From NCBI GenBank assembly GCA_947448735.1, contig CANFOS010000007.1:82558-146557 (forward strand): a stretch of 64,000 nucleotides of DNA. Direction: 5' to 3'. The notes beneath the pieces are model-generated. The model was not told the DNA's origin and did not search any database. It saw only the letters and a program-made list of their open reading frames with translations. Source of the DNA: Comamonadaceae bacterium (lineage in GTDB: Bacteria > Pseudomonadota > Gammaproteobacteria > Burkholderiales > Burkholderiaceae_C). How positions within the stretch are numbered: the stretch's first letter is position 1; the number at the start of each line of letters is the position of its first letter. Of this stretch, positions 61,640 through 64,000 are shown piece after piece. A program made the translations under genes and the position numbers.

Positions 61640-61684
61640 GGCTTTCCTTCTCTGTCTCAGCGGATTTTCGACTGCGGCGCGTTC

Positions 61685-63211
61685 TCAGAAGAAATCAAAG
61701 TACTCGTCCTGTTCCCACACTGTCGTGTCATCAGATAGTGGATCAGTCTTGTTTTCGGCAGAAAACTTCTCGTAACGACCGATCTCGGCCTGCTTTAGCT
61801 TGAGGTAGTAGTCGACGAAGGTTCCGCCAAGTGACTCTCGATAAAGAGGCTCACTGCCCATGAGCAGCAGCGCTTCATTCAAGCTCTTGGGCAGCATAGG
61901 ATGTTTCGTCGCGTATGGATCAGTGTCCGGCGACCCAGGATGTCGATTGTTATCGATTCCGTCTAGGCCAGAGACGATCTGAGATGCGATGTACAGGTAG
62001 GGATTAGCCGATGGCTCACCAATCCTATTTTCGATGCGGCTGGCTGGATCATCTAGGGCTCCGAGCACCCGAAGCATCACTCCACGATGATCTGTGCACC
62101 AAGCAACACGATCTGGCGCCAGAGAGTTCGCGCGAAAGCGACGATAGCCGTTGATGGTGGGATTAGCGAAGAGTGTGGAGGACAACGCGTGATGCATGAG
62201 TCCGCCAAGATACGATTGCCCAAGCGGCGCCAATACTTGGCCCTCATTCGTCGGCATGAAAAGGTTCCGACCGTCAGAGGCGTCGACGAGCGATTGATGC
62301 AAATGCCAACCGCTCGAATAATAACCCGCCAGTTTTGGTCGGGTCATGAAAGTAGCGAGATAGCCCATGCGACGGCATATTTGACGAGTCGCCGTTCGAA
62401 ACAGGACTACATTGTCCGCAGCTTCCAATGCATCACTTGGCGCGAAGGTACATTCCAGTTGGCCAGGTCCCCATTCTTTTTCTATCGAACGTAACGGCAA
62501 GCCGAGCCGCTCTAGATATTCCGCAAGTGCGGCCACAGGTTTGTGAATGAGGTCCATATTGGACTCTGAATGTAAGGAGAATCCTGGCTCCACCGGATAC
62601 GTTAAAGGTGCTCGGCCCTTAATCCCGGGACTCCCTACGTTTTCGCTTGTAAGGTTGCCATCCACCAATTTCAGCAAGTACCATTCAATTTCCAACCCAA
62701 CAACACTACGGAGATTTCGCTTCGAAAGGCGATCAAGTTGCTTACGCAGGAGATGTCGTGGCGAAAAGTGAAACGGAACGCCGTTCGTGAAGTATTCGTC
62801 GCATAGTATCCAGCCGACATTTAGCTCCCATGGCAATACACGAAATGTTGCCGGATCAGGTACAACGATCAGGTTTGGAGAACCTGTCATTTCCTCTAGT
62901 CCCATGCCGCCACCACGAGTAAATGATGAGAACACGCGTCCACCCGACGCATCAAGGGTCGTAGTCGCCACGTTGATGTTGTAACCACTTTCAAGCGCGC
63001 CAAGGAAAGCCGCTCGAGTTACCGTCTTGGCGCGAGACACGCCGTGAGGATCAGCCCAGGCAACTCTAAAAAGCCTGATATCTTCCTTCAGTACACGCTC
63101 CTTTAGAGCTGCGGCTTGTATATGTTGATCGTCAGACCAAAGACCGAATTTTCGAATGAATTTTTCGCTTTGCGCGGTCGGAAGTGCAACTACAGGGTCT
63201 ATGAGCTTCAT
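61685..63211 (-). CDS. Glutamine-synthetase-like enzyme (gamma-glutamyl ligase type)
   Basis: A 508-residue GS-family protein. In aniline-type systems such an enzyme (AtdA1/TdnQ) makes gamma-glutamylanilide with ATP. Signature segments are LEIEWYLL, GPGQLECTF, SGWHLHQSL, NSLAPDRVAW and ENRIGEPSANPYLYIA. Start is taken as ATG 63211, with GGAA nearby; ATG 63226 is possible. It is the first gene of the operon, followed by the dioxygenase after 45 bases. A glutamine amidotransferase-like partner (TdnT/AtdA2), normally next to the GS-like gene, is missing. Confidence 0.85.
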   Translation of the reverse strand: MKLIDPVVALPTAQSEKFIRKFGLWSDDQHIQAAALKERVLKEDIRLFRVAWADPHGVSRAKTVTRAAFLGALESGYNINVATTTLDASGGRVFSSFTRGGGMGLEEMTGSPNLIVVPDPATFRVLPWELNVGWILCDEYFTNGVPFHFSPRHLLRKQLDRLSKRNLRSVVGLEIEWYLLKLVDGNLTSENVGSPGIKGRAPLTYPVEPGFSLHSESNMDLIHKPVAALAEYLERLGLPLRSIEKEWGPGQLECTFAPSDALEAADNVVLFRTATRQICRRMGYLATFMTRPKLAGYYSSGWHLHQSLVDASDGRNLFMPTNEGQVLAPLGQSYLGGLMHHALSSTLFANPTINGYRRFRANSLAPDRVAWCTDHRGVMLRVLGALDDPASRIENRIGEPSANPYLYIASQIVSGLDGIDNNRHPGSPDTDPYATKHPMLPKSLNEALLLMGSEPLYRESLGGTFVDYYLKLKQAEIGRYEKFSAENKTDPLSDDTTVWEQDEYFDFF

Positions 63212-63327
63212 GTTGAATTTCCACATTGAGAAATGAACAAATTGACCGGAATGTGTTTGAGAGTGTAAGCCCTGCGCTTTAGCGCGGCGCGCAGGTGAAT
63301 GGAGACCAGATCCTTCATGCGCCTGTG

Positions 63328-63378
63328 ATGTTGATCGTCAGACCGAAGACTGAATTTTCGAATAATTCTCTCGCTTTT
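63328..63378 (-). pseudogene. Duplicated fragment of the GS-like gene 5' region
   Basis: Matches bases 63122-63172 at about 44 of 51 positions (for example TGTTGATCGTCAGACC is exact). Both encode the peptide SxxIRKFxLxSDDQH. It ends next to a GGGGTCAGA motif. It has lost its context and is not a gene. Confidence 0.75.
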
Positions 63379-63630
63379 GGGAAAATTGGGGTCAGATTGA
63401 GGTAACCTCGATTTCCCGTCGTTACTCTGACACGCACTCAATCCCATACGAGCAACTCGAAGAGAATTTTTTAAATTTTTATTTTTTTAGGGGAAATTAA
63501 TTTTATATTTTAATAATTATCGCATTAATATATAAGTGAATGTCACTGTGCTACTTTCCCCGCAGCAACAGGTTTATTTTAATTAATGCTGTGAATTTCG
63601 TATATTTCACACTATTTCATTATTATAAAA
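63379..63630. other. AT-rich non-coding stretch
   Basis: After the GGGGTCAGA motif near 63385 the sequence becomes strongly AT-rich (63460-63640), with long A/T runs and no gene visible. Confidence 0.6.
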
Positions 63631-63837
63631 CTACCTAAACCCATTAAATTTCGGCTCTTCACCTACTGTAACCACCTCAAGTTCTTTACCTTGAAGATTT
63701 TTCCATATGAAGATGCAAGGTGCGCGGCCTGTTCCTGCACATTGTTTTGTCTCAAGCCATCCTCTTGCTTTTAGTTCTTGCGCCATGTAATCAAAAGATT
63801 CTTGTGATTGCCGAGTTGGTTTCCAGCCCTCTTTCAT
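63631..63837 (-). CDS. Hypothetical protein, possibly cut by an insertion element
   Basis: A 68-residue product from ATG 63837 (MKEGWKPTRQSQESFDYMAQ to EEPKFNGFR) with no recognised family. The reading frame continues upstream through a TTAG/CTAA site (63848-63851) into what looks like an IS end, so the original 5' part may have been removed by the insertion. Confidence 0.45.
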   Translation of the reverse strand: MKEGWKPTRQSQESFDYMAQELKARGWLETKQCAGTGRAPCIFIWKNLQGKELEVVTVGEEPKFNGFR

Positions 63838-63851
63838 TAAGGTCGTTCTAA

Positions 63852-64000
63852 GGAAGGTCTGCACAACCCCCGCCGTAGCGTGAGTTGAACGTCAAGAATT
63901 CACTCGATGAAACCTGAGGTGCGTTTTTACCGATTTTGTGGGCATATTGCCCCCGGTTTACTGCCTTTGCAGGCCGCTGGCGTGCGTTTGCCCGCATTGC
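63852..64000. mobile_element. Possible terminus of an IS5-family element (cut by window edge)
   Basis: GGAAGGTCTGCACAAC directly follows CTAA. Both the GGAAGGT-type inverted repeat and the YTAR target site are usual for IS5-group elements. The rest continues past the right edge. No transposase motif is visible; the frame from ATG 63907 (plus) and one on the minus strand from 63927 are both open to the edge. Confidence 0.35.

Overview
The window reads as chromosomal DNA of a betaproteobacterium of the Burkholderiales. A Comamonadaceae member of the Rhodoferax/Polaromonas type is my best guess, inferred from gene content, codon use and the intergenic repeats; no rRNA or taxonomic marker is present. 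I found no tRNA, rRNA or CRISPR array.

Bases 1-31,000 are a large flagellar locus. The left edge holds the end of flgA, then flgM and flgN. Converging on them is an operon flgP - flgT-like - LysM-like - fliK-like - flhB C-terminal-like. Next comes an unusual block (4753-11782) of repeat proteins: two Sel1-repeat proteins, a protein of fifteen 25-residue W-x-W repeats, and a protein joining a PLD-like N-terminus to a J-domain-like segment. A sigma-54 activator without a receiver domain (11935-13092) is divergent from this block. The export and switch operon fliKLMNOPQR-flhB (23272 down to 15952) continues into a DamX/SPOR-like protein, an unknown protein and a one-TM coiled-coil protein. Divergent from fliK is flhA-flhF-flhG-fliA, then fliS-motA-motB. 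Candidate sigma-54 sites lie in the fliK/flhA gap. Three candidate sigma-28 promoters share a TCAAG-type -35 (before flgM, flgP and fliS).

Bases 31,000-52,600 are mixed housekeeping and accessory genes: a secreted Sel1 protein, RhlE-type helicase, EttA, a DUF1415 protein, a LysR regulator divergent from a DabB-DabA inorganic-carbon accumulation pair, a CDF cation exporter with a MerR-type operator, a DMT transporter with a His-rich tail, a CadR/PbrR-like regulator, an MFS transporter, a secreted creatininase-like protein, a YVTN beta-propeller protein, a polar amino-acid ABC transporter and an acyl-CoA ligase.

Bases 52,600-58,300 look like a patchwork. The 3' end of the acyl-CoA ligase, its terminator and an intergenic repeat are present three times, each copy ending in a TCTGAcCC motif. 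The modules between copies are unrelated: an AT-rich SPFH/NfeD-like pair, an orphan molybdopterin hydroxylase subunit, a HigBA toxin-antitoxin and a GFA-family fragment.

Bases 58,362-63,211 are a catabolic operon: glutamine-synthetase-like enzyme, Rieske dioxygenase alpha and beta subunits, a glutaredoxin-fold protein lacking both active-site cysteines, and a class IA reductase. The layout resembles aniline dioxygenase systems, in which a GS-like enzyme gamma-glutamylates the amine before or with ring oxidation. The right edge is AT-rich and ends in what looks like the terminus of an IS5-type element.
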